Shown here piece after piece: positions 1-6,400 of a stretch of DNA of 10,865 nt. Within the stretch, counting starts at the first letter, position 1. Every line of letters starts with the position of its first letter. Source of the DNA: Bacillota bacterium. Lineage in GTDB: Bacteria; Bacillota; Clostridia; Oscillospirales; Ruminococcaceae. The stretch covers positions 1 to 10,865 of the forward strand of contig JAEZVA010000042.1 of assembly GCA_023443315.1 (NCBI GenBank), given 5' to 3'. A model generated the notes under the pieces. That model was not told the DNA's origin. It saw only the letters and a list, made by a program, of their open reading frames with translations, and made no database searches. The position numbers and the translations under genes were made by a program.

Positions 1-1028
1 GCGACCATCAGGAGCACAGGCAGACTAATCATACCCAGAAAGCCGAAGTTTACAAGCCCGACATACATGCTCATTAGGGTAAGCAGCGGGTTAAGCCCTA
101 AGCTCTGCCCCACGATACGCGGCTCGATGATATTGCGGATAATGGTGATGATTACATACATAATCAAAAGGCCCACCGCAAGACTGTAGTTGCCCTTGAT
201 GGTTTCTATAATAATCCACGGAATGACAATACCTCCGGTGCCGAGCACGGGGAAAATATCGACCAGTGCGATAAGCAGCGCCACGAGGATGGAGTTTTCC
301 ACCCGCAGAACGGTAAGCCCGATACACAGCTCCACAAAGGTAACGGACATAATAATCGCATACGCGCGAATGTATTTTAGTACGGTGTCGGTAACATAGC
401 TCTTGGCATCATACAGCCAGCCGATGTATTTGGCAGGCAGCTGCTTGACAATAAACCCGCGGATGCGCCCGAAATCCAGGCTGATAAACACCGAAGACAT
501 GACGGCAAAAAGAAGTGCCAGCAAAAAGGACGGTACCCGTGTGGACACATGCGCAATCCACGACAATGCGTTCTTGGAGGTGTTTACGATAAAATCCTCC
601 AGCGCGTTTGTCACGCTGTCCAAGGTTTCGGATATGGATGGGGACAAACCGGAGAAAAACTCCGCCGTTATCTCGTTTACCTTAACCAAGGCGGGCTCAA
701 AGCTGTTGGTGTAGGCGCTCGGCAGCATCTCAAACAGCTGCATCACCCCAACGACGATGCGCGCACCAATCAGCCACAACAACAAGCCCAAAACACCATA
801 TGCGAGCATGATAACAACGATTGCCCAAACCTTTCTGCTGCCCTTCAAGCGTCGGTGCAAAAACTCAACAATCGGTTTTAGGCTGTAGGCAATCAAAAAG
901 CCGATGAGAAACGGCATCACCCAAACCGCTACGTATTTTAGACAAAGGAACACCAGCGCAAGGATGACAGCCCAGTAAACGACGTTGATGATAAATGCGC
1001 GTCGTCGATTAACCTTGTCAATATTCAT
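1..1028 (-). CDS. ytvI: AI-2E family transporter, YtvI-type sporulation membrane protein (3' partial)
   Basis: Reading back from the ATG at 1028 (MNIDKVNRRRAF...) gives 342 intact codons before the window edge, so only the C-terminal end is missing. The protein is very hydrophobic. A positively charged N-terminus is followed by paired helices at about residues 13-50 and 67-90, then a polar stretch at about 95-150, then a cluster of membrane segments to the end. The C-terminal signature of the AI-2E exporter/YtvI family is clear: PVLGTGGIVIPW, then an IIEPRIVGQSLGLNPLLTL block, then a GFLGM...PVLLM segment. Family members are polytopic permeases of the cytoplasmic membrane. The YtvI branch is tied to sporulation in Bacillus, but its substrate is not known and AI-2 should not be assumed. 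A GAAAGGACAG ribosome site precedes the ATG. The gene is divergent from the threonine operon, and its leader holds a strong hairpin (1091-1123). The YtvI assignment rests on recognition of the C-terminal motifs. Confidence 0.85.
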   Translation of the reverse strand, partial: MNIDKVNRRRAFIINVVYWAVILALVFLCLKYVAVWVMPFLIGFLIAYSLKPIVEFLHRRLKGSRKVWAIVVIMLAYGVLGLLLWLIGARIVVGVMQLFEMLPSAYTNSFEPALVKVNEITAEFFSGLSPSISETLDSVTNALEDFIVNTSKNALSWIAHVSTRVPSFLLALLFAVMSSVFISLDFGRIRGFIVKQLPAKYIGWLYDAKSYVTDTVLKYIRAYAIIMSVTFVELCIGLTVLRVENSILVALLIALVDIFPVLGTGGIVIPWIIIETIKGNYSLAVGLLIMYVIITIIRNIIEPRIVGQSLGLNPLLTLMSMYVGLVNFGFLGMISLPVLLMV

Positions 1029-1090
1029 AGTGCAGTCCTGTCCTTTCTTTGCAAAATCATCACAGCGTCGCAACCCGTTTGATTTTTCGC

Positions 1091-1123
1091 CGTTTACAGG
1101 TGGATTTCTCCCATCTGTAAACG
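1091..1123. repeat. Strong inverted repeat in the permease leader
   Basis: CGTTTACAGGTGG (1091-1103) pairs with CCATCTGTAAACG (1111-1123) over 13 positions around a 7-base loop. The only irregular position is G1100/T1114. It is a wobble pair if transcribed on the plus strand and an A/C mismatch if transcribed on the minus strand. It lies downstream of the predicted minus promoter (1172-1200) and about 60 bases upstream of the permease start, so it falls in that gene's 5' leader. No U-tract follows on the minus strand, so it does not look like an attenuator. A protein operator or leader structure is more likely. Confidence 0.6.
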
Positions 1124-1171
1124 CTACTCTCTGTTTTTATGATGATTATATTCTGCATCGTTCTTTTTATC

Positions 1172-1200
1172 TTTATATATCCATACTACCGTGGTAACAA
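1172..1200 (-). promoter_or_regulatory. Predicted SigA-type promoter for the permease gene
   Basis: On the minus strand TTGTTA (1200-1195) and TATAAA (1177-1172) are separated by 17 bases, the normal housekeeping sigma geometry. Transcription would begin near 1165 and give a leader of roughly 135 bases that contains the 1091-1123 hairpin. If the gene is sporulation-specific, a different sigma could be used; I did not recognise a SigE/SigF/SigG promoter. Confidence 0.45.
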
Positions 1201-1502
1201 GTCTAAATCAAGTAAAATGTATGAATTTAAGCCATACTTTAATAAAATAAGTGTCTGATTCTCCCGTAAGCAGATTAGCAGTACCCCTTTAGTGATAACC
1301 GAAAGTCGCAATACTTTATTAAGAGAATAAAGCCGATGGCATTTTAGCCAGGTCATACAGAAAAGAACTGCAACCTGCACAAAATAAAGAGCATTATTGC
1401 TATAAGTCAAAGAATTTACGAGCGATTTAAAGCAGCAGTGAACTAATCGGCAAATTTGGCGGATATGCAATGTTTTAAGCCGTATTTCAGAAAGATTCTG
1501 GA

Positions 1503-1531
1503 TTGAACAATCGTAAGTGGCATGGTATAGT
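1503..1531 (+). promoter_or_regulatory. Predicted extended -10 promoter of the thrR-hom-thrB-lysC operon
   Basis: TTGAAC (1503-1508) is followed after 17 bases by TATAGT (1526-1531). The -10 box is preceded by TGG, giving the TGN extended -10 motif. Transcription would start near 1538, leaving a leader of about 110 bases before the first gene. No T-box, riboswitch or leader-peptide attenuator is obvious in it, which fits control by the DNA-binding ACT protein encoded first in the operon. Confidence 0.6.
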
Positions 1532-1646
1532 GTATTTCATGCAAAAACAATCGTTTTCAATACAAGTACTATCGCGGTGTCTCACGTTAGATTAGCAGCA
1601 GTGACGGTGAGGCTTTCAAACACAAAAAAGGAGGGCTGCAGGGCAT

Positions 1647-2081
1647 ATGATGAGATATCTGCTGGTAGACACCAACGTGTTGCCAGATGTGTTTGCAAAG
1701 GTAGTAAGCGCAAAAGCGCTTTTGGCAAACGGCAGTGCCAAGACCGCGTCGCAGGCGGCGCAGATGGCAGGGGTTTCGCGCAGCGCCTTTTATAAATACA
1801 AGGACTGCGTGTTTGCGCAGAGCGCATCCCAAAAAGGCAGTATGCTTACCCTGACCGCAACGTTGCGGGATGAACCGGGCGTACTCTCCCGCTTAATCGG
1901 CGAGCTGTACGGCGCGGGCGTCAATATCCTGACGATTAACCAGAACATTCCCGTAGACGGCGTGGCGCTGGTGTCGGTCTCCGCGCGGGGCGATGCGTTG
2001 CGTATGGAGCTGGGCGACCTGCTTGCACATCTGAAATCGGTGCAGGGCATTGTGGATGTAAAGCTGATTGCCGGCGGGTAA
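1647..2081 (+). CDS. thrR: ACT domain-containing regulator, ThrR/PheB (UPF0735) family
   Basis: This 144-residue protein has two parts. Residues about 30-55 (AKTASQAAQMAGVSRSAFYK) form a helix-turn-helix. Residues about 67-142 form an ACT domain with the typical DEPGVLSRLIGEL start and GVNILTINQ strand. This is the layout of the UPF0735 family. Its Bacillus subtilis member, first called PheB, was shown to be ThrR, a DNA-binding repressor of threonine biosynthesis genes. Here it heads the hom-thrB-lysC cluster, 68 bases before hom, so I infer autoregulation of the operon in response to an amino acid bound by the ACT domain, plausibly threonine. A strong AAGGAGG site (1628-1634) lies 12 bases before the ATG; a second in-frame ATG follows immediately, so a start at 1650 is also possible. 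ACT ligand and DNA site cannot be read from the sequence. Confidence 0.85.
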   Translation: MMRYLLVDTNVLPDVFAKVVSAKALLANGSAKTASQAAQMAGVSRSAFYKYKDCVFAQSASQKGSMLTLTATLRDEPGVLSRLIGELYGAGVNILTINQNIPVDGVALVSVSARGDALRMELGDLLAHLKSVQGIVDVKLIAGG

Positions 2082-2149
2082 TGTACAAACAAGGCAAACG
2101 ACCAAACAATACATTAGATAGCAAATGAACTTGAAGGGGACGATGACAT

Positions 2150-3388
2150 ATGGCAAACATAGCGCTGCTCGGTCACGGCGTAGTTGGTTCGGGCGTAGCG
2201 GAGGTTTTGCTCAAAAACAAGCAGTCGTTGGAGGCGAAGCTGGGGGAGGAAATTCACCTTGCGCATATCCTCGACCTGCGTGAGTTTGACGTTCCATATA
2301 AACAACGATTTACCAAGGACTTTGACGTCATTTTAAACGACAAATCGGTGGATATTGTCGTTGAGGTCATGGGCGGGCTAAACCCCGCGTACGATTTTGT
2401 TAAGGCAAGCCTTGTAAATGGCAAAAGTGTTGTATCGTCCAACAAAGAGCTTGTGGCATCCAAGGGTGCGGAGCTTTTGCGCCTAGCGCGGGAAAACAAT
2501 GTGAACTTCCTGTTTGAGGCGAGTGTGGGCGGGGGAATCCCTATCATTCGTCCCATGCACCAATGCCTTGCCGCCAATGAGATTAAAGAGGTTGCCGGCA
2601 TCCTAAACGGCACGACCAACTATATTTTGACCAAGATGATCCGCGAGCAGACGTCGTTTGCCGACGCGTTGGCTCTGGCACAGTCACTCGGCTACGCCGA
2701 GCGCGACCCGTCCGCCGATGTAGACGGACACGACGCCTGCCGCAAGATCTGCATCCTCGCTTCCCTTGCCTACGGCAAGCACGTCTATCCTGCGCAGGTC
2801 AAAACCGAGGGGATTACGGCTGTTACCCTTGCCGATGTGTCGTACGCCGAGAGCGCGGGTTGCGTAATAAAGCTGATTGGACGCTGCAAAAAGCTTGAAA
2901 ACGACAAGCTAGAGATTATGGTCAGCCCTGCCCTGCTGCCCCGCGAAAGCCAGCTTGGTGGCGTGGACGATGTATTCAACGGCATCCTTGTGCGCGGCGA
3001 CGCAACGGGCGATGTGGTGTTTTACGGCAAGGGCGCGGGCAAGCTGCCCACTGCAAGCGCGGTTGTCGCGGATATTATTGACGAGATTAAACACAAAGAT
3101 ACCATCCGCACCCTGTACTGGGAGGACGGCGAGGACAGCTACGTGCAGGACAGCGCAGACTACCGCACACGGCTATACCTGTGCCTGAAGGCGGACGATC
3201 AGGGCGCGGCGCTTGCGGTAGCACAAAGATTGTACGGCGAGGTTACCCCACTAGCGCGCAATGCCTCGGCGGGAGAATGTGCGTTTTTAACACCCGAGCG
3301 CAGTGAGCGGGAGCATTCGCAGATAAAGCAGGCGCTTTCCGACGCAGGGTACCCCCTTATTGCAAGCATACGGATGCTCGACTATTAA
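2150..3388 (+). CDS. hom: Homoserine dehydrogenase
   Basis: Reduces L-aspartate-4-semialdehyde to L-homoserine with NAD(P)H in the cytoplasm, the branch step towards threonine and methionine. The 412-residue protein opens with a Rossmann dinucleotide motif, GHGVVGSG (residues 8-15). The family catalytic residues are present: Lys99 in SSNKE, and Asp195 and Lys199 in the VDGHDACRK block. NGTTNYILT (153-161) and GKGAGKLPTASAV (293-305) are further family hallmarks. Residues about 338-412 form a short C-terminal ACT-like regulatory domain, as in monofunctional Gram-positive Hom, which suggests feedback inhibition by threonine. It is a stand-alone enzyme, not fused to aspartokinase. A GAAGGGG ribosome site precedes the start. 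It lies 68 bases after the ACT regulator and 24 bases before thrB, consistent with one transcript. Confidence 0.96.
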   Translation: MANIALLGHGVVGSGVAEVLLKNKQSLEAKLGEEIHLAHILDLREFDVPYKQRFTKDFDVILNDKSVDIVVEVMGGLNPAYDFVKASLVNGKSVVSSNKELVASKGAELLRLARENNVNFLFEASVGGGIPIIRPMHQCLAANEIKEVAGILNGTTNYILTKMIREQTSFADALALAQSLGYAERDPSADVDGHDACRKICILASLAYGKHVYPAQVKTEGITAVTLADVSYAESAGCVIKLIGRCKKLENDKLEIMVSPALLPRESQLGGVDDVFNGILVRGDATGDVVFYGKGAGKLPTASAVVADIIDEIKHKDTIRTLYWEDGEDSYVQDSADYRTRLYLCLKADDQGAALAVAQRLYGEVTPLARNASAGECAFLTPERSEREHSQIKQALSDAGYPLIASIRMLDY

Positions 3389-3412
3389 TAGTATTTTGAA
3401 AGAAGCGTTTTC

Positions 3413-4315
3413 ATGAAGATTATTGTTCCGGCAACCAGTGCAAATCTTGGTTCTGGCTTTGACTCGCTTGGGCTTGCCGTCAACCTGTATAACGAGGTTG
3501 TGATGGAGCAGAGTGACTGCATCGACATTGCGTCACTTGACAGCATCGCGGTGCCGACGGGTGCCGACAACCTCATCTACTCCGCCGCAAAAAGTGTATA
3601 TGACGTGTGTGGCAAAAGGCTGCACGGGCTAAAAATTCGGCAGCGCAACAACATTCCGATGACGCGCGGCTTGGGCAGCTCGTCTGCCTGTATCATCGCC
3701 GGACTTACGGGCGCAAACGCCCTGCTGGGCAACCCACTGGACGAAGCGGCGCTGGTTAACCTTGCTGCTACCATCGAAGGTCACCCCGACAACACCACCC
3801 CCGCGCTGCTAGGCGGGCTTGTTACCGCCGTGATGGACAACGGGCGCGTATACTATATCAAGCAGGAGATTGTGGGCGCACTAAAGCTGTTCGCCTTTGT
3901 ACCCGATTTTGAGCTTTCTACCGAGTTTGCCCGCGGCGTTTTGCCCGAAGCCGTCTCGCGTCGCGACGCGGTGCACAACCTGTCACGCGCGGCACTGATG
4001 TCTGCGTCACTGTTAGAGGGCAAATACGAAAACCTGCGTGTGGCAGTGGGCGACCGTCTGCACCAGCCCTATCGCCTGCCCTATATTGAGGGGGCGGATG
4101 CGGTGTTTGACCTGTGCTATGCTTTGGGCGCGTACTGCGTGTTCCTCAGCGGTGCTGGTCCCACCTTGCTTGCCATTACAGACGGCAAGGACACCCGATT
4201 TGAGAAAGCCGCGCGGGATGGACTTGACCGACTGGGCAAAGCGGCGTGGCAGATTCTGCCGCTTATCATCGATAACCGCGGCGCTCGTGTACAACACGTC
4301 TCTGCCGCGATATAA
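3413..4315 (+). CDS. thrB: Homoserine kinase (GHMP family)
   Basis: Phosphorylates L-homoserine to O-phospho-L-homoserine using ATP, the step before threonine synthase. At 300 residues it has normal family length. All three GHMP-kinase motifs are visible: PATSANLGSGFDSLG (6-20); the glycine/serine-rich ATP loop RGLGSSSA (85-92); and LSGAGPT (245-251). The homoserine-kinase block EGHPDNTTPALLGG (122-135) distinguishes it from other GHMP kinases such as IspE or mevalonate kinase. The ribosome site (GAAAGAAG) is weaker than its neighbours', and the 24-base gap from hom suggests co-transcription. The usual partner thrC is not adjacent: the next gene is lysC, so threonine synthase must be encoded elsewhere if the pathway is complete. 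Confidence 0.96.
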   Translation: MKIIVPATSANLGSGFDSLGLAVNLYNEVVMEQSDCIDIASLDSIAVPTGADNLIYSAAKSVYDVCGKRLHGLKIRQRNNIPMTRGLGSSSACIIAGLTGANALLGNPLDEAALVNLAATIEGHPDNTTPALLGGLVTAVMDNGRVYYIKQEIVGALKLFAFVPDFELSTEFARGVLPEAVSRRDAVHNLSRAALMSASLLEGKYENLRVAVGDRLHQPYRLPYIEGADAVFDLCYALGAYCVFLSGAGPTLLAITDGKDTRFEKAARDGLDRLGKAAWQILPLIIDNRGARVQHVSAAI

Positions 4316-4379
4316 ACCCTATCTCTAGCGCACAAGCTAAGTAACAGAGGTACGCACGCACATTGCCCCATAATAGGCA

Positions 4380-4408
4380 TTGACATACATGGACCACAAG
4401 CATTAAAT
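4380..4408 (+). promoter_or_regulatory. Possible internal promoter before lysC
   Basis: A perfect TTGACA (4380-4385) is followed after 17 bases by TTAAAT (4403-4408) in the 112-base gap between thrB and lysC. The geometry is good, but the start would fall near 4415, inside the lysC Shine-Dalgarno sequence (4411-4417). The resulting message would lack a usable ribosome site, so this may be a chance match. The gap is too short for a lysine riboswitch and shows no T-box. Confidence 0.25.
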
Positions 4409-4427
4409 GCAGGGAGGAAACAGGCAG

Positions 4428-5633
4428 ATGAGCCTAATCGTACAGAAATTCGGAGGAACCTCGGTCAAAAACACCGAGCGCATCTTTAATGTTGCGCGCA
4501 TTGTAACCGATACCTATGCGCAGGGCAATGACGTAATCGTGGTGGTATCCGCACAGGGAGACACCACCGACGACCTAATTGAAAAGGCGGCGGAGATTAA
4601 CGAAAAGCCCTCAAAACGTGAGATGGACGTACTGCTCTCTACCGGCGAGCAGATATCCATTTCGCTGCTTGCCATGGCGATTGAAAAGCTTGGCTACCCC
4701 GTGAAATCACTCACAGGCTGGCAGGCGGGCTTTTTAACCGACTCCACCCACGGCGACTCGCGCATCAAGCGCATCGACACCGAGCGTTTGACCAATGAAA
4801 TCAACAAGAAGAACATCATTATTGTCGCAGGCTTTCAGGGCATTAACCGTTACGACGACATCACAACCCTCGGGCGCGGCGGTTCGGATACCTCCGCCGT
4901 TGCCATCGCCGCTGCCATGCACGCCTCGGTATGTCAGATCTATACCGATGTAGACGGCGTATATACCGCCGACCCCCGCCGCATTAAGAATGCGCAAAAG
5001 CTAGATGAGATTACCTACGACGAGATGCTTGAGCTTGCAACGTTGGGTGCGCAGGTGCTGCACAACCGTTCCGTAGAAATGGCAAAGAAATATGCAGTAA
5101 ACCTCGAGGTGCTATCCAGTTTGGAGCGGGTACCCGGGACACAGGTGAAGGAGGCAGTCAAAGTGGAAAAAATGCTGATTAAGGGTGTAACCAGCGACAA
5201 TAACGTTGCCAGAATCTCGGTGGTAGGGGTTCCCGACCAGCCGGGTATTGCGTTTAAGCTGTTCTCGCTCTTGGGTAAAAACAAGATTAACGTCGACATC
5301 ATCCTGCAATCCATCGGGCGCGACAACACAAAGGACATCAGCTTTACGGTTTCGCGCGCACACAAGGAGCAGTCACTGGCACTGTTGAGAGATTACGCCG
5401 ACACCGTCGACGCGAAGGATATTCTGTGCGACGACAACATCTCGAAGGTTTCGGTTGTGGGCGCGGGTATGCAGACCCATGCGGGGGTTGCTGCAAAGAT
5501 GTTTGAGGCACTGATGGACGCCAACATCAACATTCAGATGATCTCCACCAGCGAGATTAAGATCTCTGTGCTGATTGATAAAAAGGATTCCGACAAGGCG
5601 GTTGCCGCCATCCACGACGCGTTTATCAGCTAA
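4428..5633 (+). CDS. lysC: Aspartate kinase (aspartokinase), alpha subunit
   Basis: Phosphorylates L-aspartate with ATP, the first committed step to lysine, threonine and methionine. From the ATG at 4428 the protein has 401 residues. The catalytic amino-acid-kinase domain covers about residues 1-240, with KFGGTSV at 7-13, STGEQ at 71-75, GRGGSDTSA at 149-157 and YTDVDGVYTADPR at 172-184. Two ACT domains follow, at about 261-325 (VVGVPDQPGIA) and 340-400 (VVGAGMQTHAGVA), for feedback control by lysine and/or threonine. An ATG at 4407 is also in frame, but AGGGAGG (4411-4417) lies inside that extension and is spaced 10 bases from 4428, so 4428 is the better start. It is last in the operon and is followed by an intrinsic terminator. 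A probable internal start for a beta subunit is listed separately. Confidence 0.96.
   Translation: MSLIVQKFGGTSVKNTERIFNVARIVTDTYAQGNDVIVVVSAQGDTTDDLIEKAAEINEKPSKREMDVLLSTGEQISISLLAMAIEKLGYPVKSLTGWQAGFLTDSTHGDSRIKRIDTERLTNEINKKNIIIVAGFQGINRYDDITTLGRGGSDTSAVAIAAAMHASVCQIYTDVDGVYTADPRRIKNAQKLDEITYDEMLELATLGAQVLHNRSVEMAKKYAVNLEVLSSLERVPGTQVKEAVKVEKMLIKGVTSDNNVARISVVGVPDQPGIAFKLFSLLGKNKINVDIILQSIGRDNTKDISFTVSRAHKEQSLALLRDYADTVDAKDILCDDNISKVSVVGAGMQTHAGVAAKMFEALMDANINIQMISTSEIKISVLIDKKDSDKAVAAIHDAFIS
5148..5165 (+). promoter_or_regulatory. Internal Shine-Dalgarno and GTG start in lysC
   Basis: A full-consensus AAGGAGG followed by an 8-base spacer and GTG sits inside the lysC coding frame at the linker between the kinase domain and the first ACT domain. 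It encodes part of the KEAVKVEKM linker. It is at least as strong as the SD sites of the neighbouring annotated genes. Confidence 0.55.
5163..5633 (+). CDS. lysC: Probable aspartokinase beta subunit from an internal start within lysC
   Basis: Within lysC and in the same frame, AAGGAGG (5148-5154) is followed after 8 bases by a GTG at 5163, which is codon 246 of the alpha subunit. Starting there gives a 156-residue protein made only of the two ACT domains. In Bacillus subtilis aspartokinase II, lysC makes a full-length alpha and a beta subunit from an in-frame internal start at residue 246, and the two form an alpha2beta2 enzyme. The same domain boundary and nearly the same codon number here make an equivalent product likely. 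The SD and start are seen directly; actual use of the site is inferred. An ATG at 5172 is also in frame but sits 17 bases from the SD. Confidence 0.55.
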   Translation: MEKMLIKGVTSDNNVARISVVGVPDQPGIAFKLFSLLGKNKINVDIILQSIGRDNTKDISFTVSRAHKEQSLALLRDYADTVDAKDILCDDNISKVSVVGAGMQTHAGVAAKMFEALMDANINIQMISTSEIKISVLIDKKDSDKAVAAIHDAFIS

Positions 5634-5673
5634 CAAAACCCTTGCCACGCAAACCAAATATCGGTATAATCTT

Positions 5674-5705
5674 GGCGGAGAACCATCTGGTTTTCCGCCT
5701 TTTTT
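5674..5705 (+). terminator. Intrinsic terminator of the threonine/lysine operon
   Basis: GGCGGAGAACC (5674-5684), the loop ATCT, and GGTTTTCCGCC (5689-5699) form an 11-bp stem with one G-U pair. A run of six Ts follows directly. It lies about 40 bases after the lysC stop, a textbook rho-independent terminator. Confidence 0.92.
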
Positions 5706-5748
5706 ATATCAACTTGCAATAAAAACGGCGCGGGTGCGTCGTAATATA

Positions 5749-5762
5749 TGTAAGCGCTTATT
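5749..5762 (+). promoter_or_regulatory. Possible cre-like (CcpA) site upstream of the sigma factor gene
   Basis: TGTAAGCGCTTATT matches the catabolite-responsive-element consensus TGWAANCGNTNWCA at all but the last two positions and contains the palindromic core AAGCGCTT. It lies about 90 bases before the sigma factor start. No convincing SigA promoter could be placed beside it, so its role is uncertain and a chance match is possible. Confidence 0.25.
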
Positions 5763-5850
5763 ATACCAATTAAACTGATAATGTTTTCGAGAAAGCCCTT
5801 AGCTGCTAGTATTTCAAAGCTTGTAAAACGCCGACACTGTGAGGATAGAG

Positions 5851-6399
5851 ATGCAAAAGCAAGATTGCGACAAAGACGTAGCGCAGTACTACGAAAAAGA
5901 ACACAATACCCTGCTGCGCTATATCAGGCGTCGGCTTCGTAGCGCGTCAGATATGGATGTGGAGGACATACTGCACGAGGTGTTTGTGCGCATCTATAAC
6001 CGTGCCGATGTATCCTACCCCATCGAAAACCTTGCGGCGTATGTGTACCGTTCCCTGCAAAACCGTGTTGCGGACTACCTGAGAAAAAAGCAACGCAACG
6101 CATCGCTAGAGCAGATGCAGGAGCAGGGCGACGCGTTGCAAGAGATGCTTAGTGACGCGCGCCTTGACCCCGCGCAAGTGGCACAGCGTGCTGAGTTTTG
6201 GCACCATCTCTCCCACGCGCTTGACACGCTTGAGCCGAGGCAGCGCACGGTTTGGATTGCAACCGAGATTCAAGGCATGAGCTTTGGGCAGCTCAGCGCG
6301 ATGTGGGACGAACCGATTGGCACACTGCTCTCACGCAAAAGCCGTGCTACCAAAAAGCTTAGACAGGAACTACAAGATTTTTACGACATGAAAGGATGA
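5851..6399 (+). CDS. RNA polymerase sigma-70 family (ECF-like) sigma factor
   Basis: A 182-residue protein with the two-domain layout of extracytoplasmic-function sigma factors. Region 2 lies at about residues 17-82: the VEDILHEVFVRIY core-binding helix, then AYVYRSLQNRVADYLRKK for -10 recognition and melting. A linker follows, then region 4 at about 118-175 with TLEPRQRTVW and the helix-turn-helix MSFGQLSAMWDEPIGTLLSRKSRA (written here only to mark its span of about 143-166). The first ATG with a ribosome site is at 5851 (GAGG at 5841-5844). An in-frame GTG at 5839 would add four residues, but it overlaps that SD. The next gene, a small membrane protein, begins two bases after the stop, so the two are translationally linked. 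I infer that the membrane protein controls this sigma factor. The ECF subgroup and its signal are unknown. Confidence 0.88.
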   Translation: MQKQDCDKDVAQYYEKEHNTLLRYIRRRLRSASDMDVEDILHEVFVRIYNRADVSYPIENLAAYVYRSLQNRVADYLRKKQRNASLEQMQEQGDALQEMLSDARLDPAQVAQRAEFWHHLSHALDTLEPRQRTVWIATEIQGMSFGQLSAMWDEPIGTLLSRKSRATKKLRQELQDFYDMKG

Positions 6400-6400
6400 A

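Larger units (their letters stand above)
1029..1646. other. Divergent AT-rich intergenic region (618 bp)
   Basis: No credible gene lies here. The short frames inside it have no ribosome site and read like random AT-rich sequence. It holds a minus-strand promoter for the permease (1172-1200), a strong inverted repeat in that gene's leader (1091-1123), and a plus-strand promoter for the amino acid operon (1503-1531). A small 7-bp AT-rich hairpin lies at 1314-1332 (CTTTATT/AATAAAG) with no assigned role. Between about 1200 and 1500 I see nothing else that can be named. An 11-base exact repeat (AGCAGCAGTGA at 1431-1441 and 1594-1604) brackets the operon promoter. Confidence 0.7.

Noticed and set aside
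403..881. Plus-strand open frames of 103 and 110 codons
   Set aside because: They lie antisense inside the permease gene, which has an unbroken, family-like reading frame on the other strand.
1186..1470. 94-codon minus-strand open frame in the divergent gap
   Set aside because: No ribosome site, no recognisable motif, AT-rich low-complexity composition, and it overlaps the predicted permease promoter.
1506..1554. 9-base direct repeat AACAATCGT at 1506 and 1546
   Set aside because: A 9-base repeat is expected about once by chance in a 600-base AT-rich region; no further support.
2254..2619. 121-codon minus-strand open frame inside hom
   Set aside because: A shadow of the hom coding sequence; the sense frame shows all the family motifs.
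4407..4427. Upstream ATG at 4407 as the lysC start
   Set aside because: The extension contains the AGGGAGG ribosome site and has none of its own; 4428 begins the canonical aspartokinase N-terminus.
4316..4427. Lysine riboswitch or T-box upstream of lysC
   Set aside because: The 112-base gap is too short and shows only a weak 4-bp hairpin; no conserved riboswitch or T-box pattern is visible.
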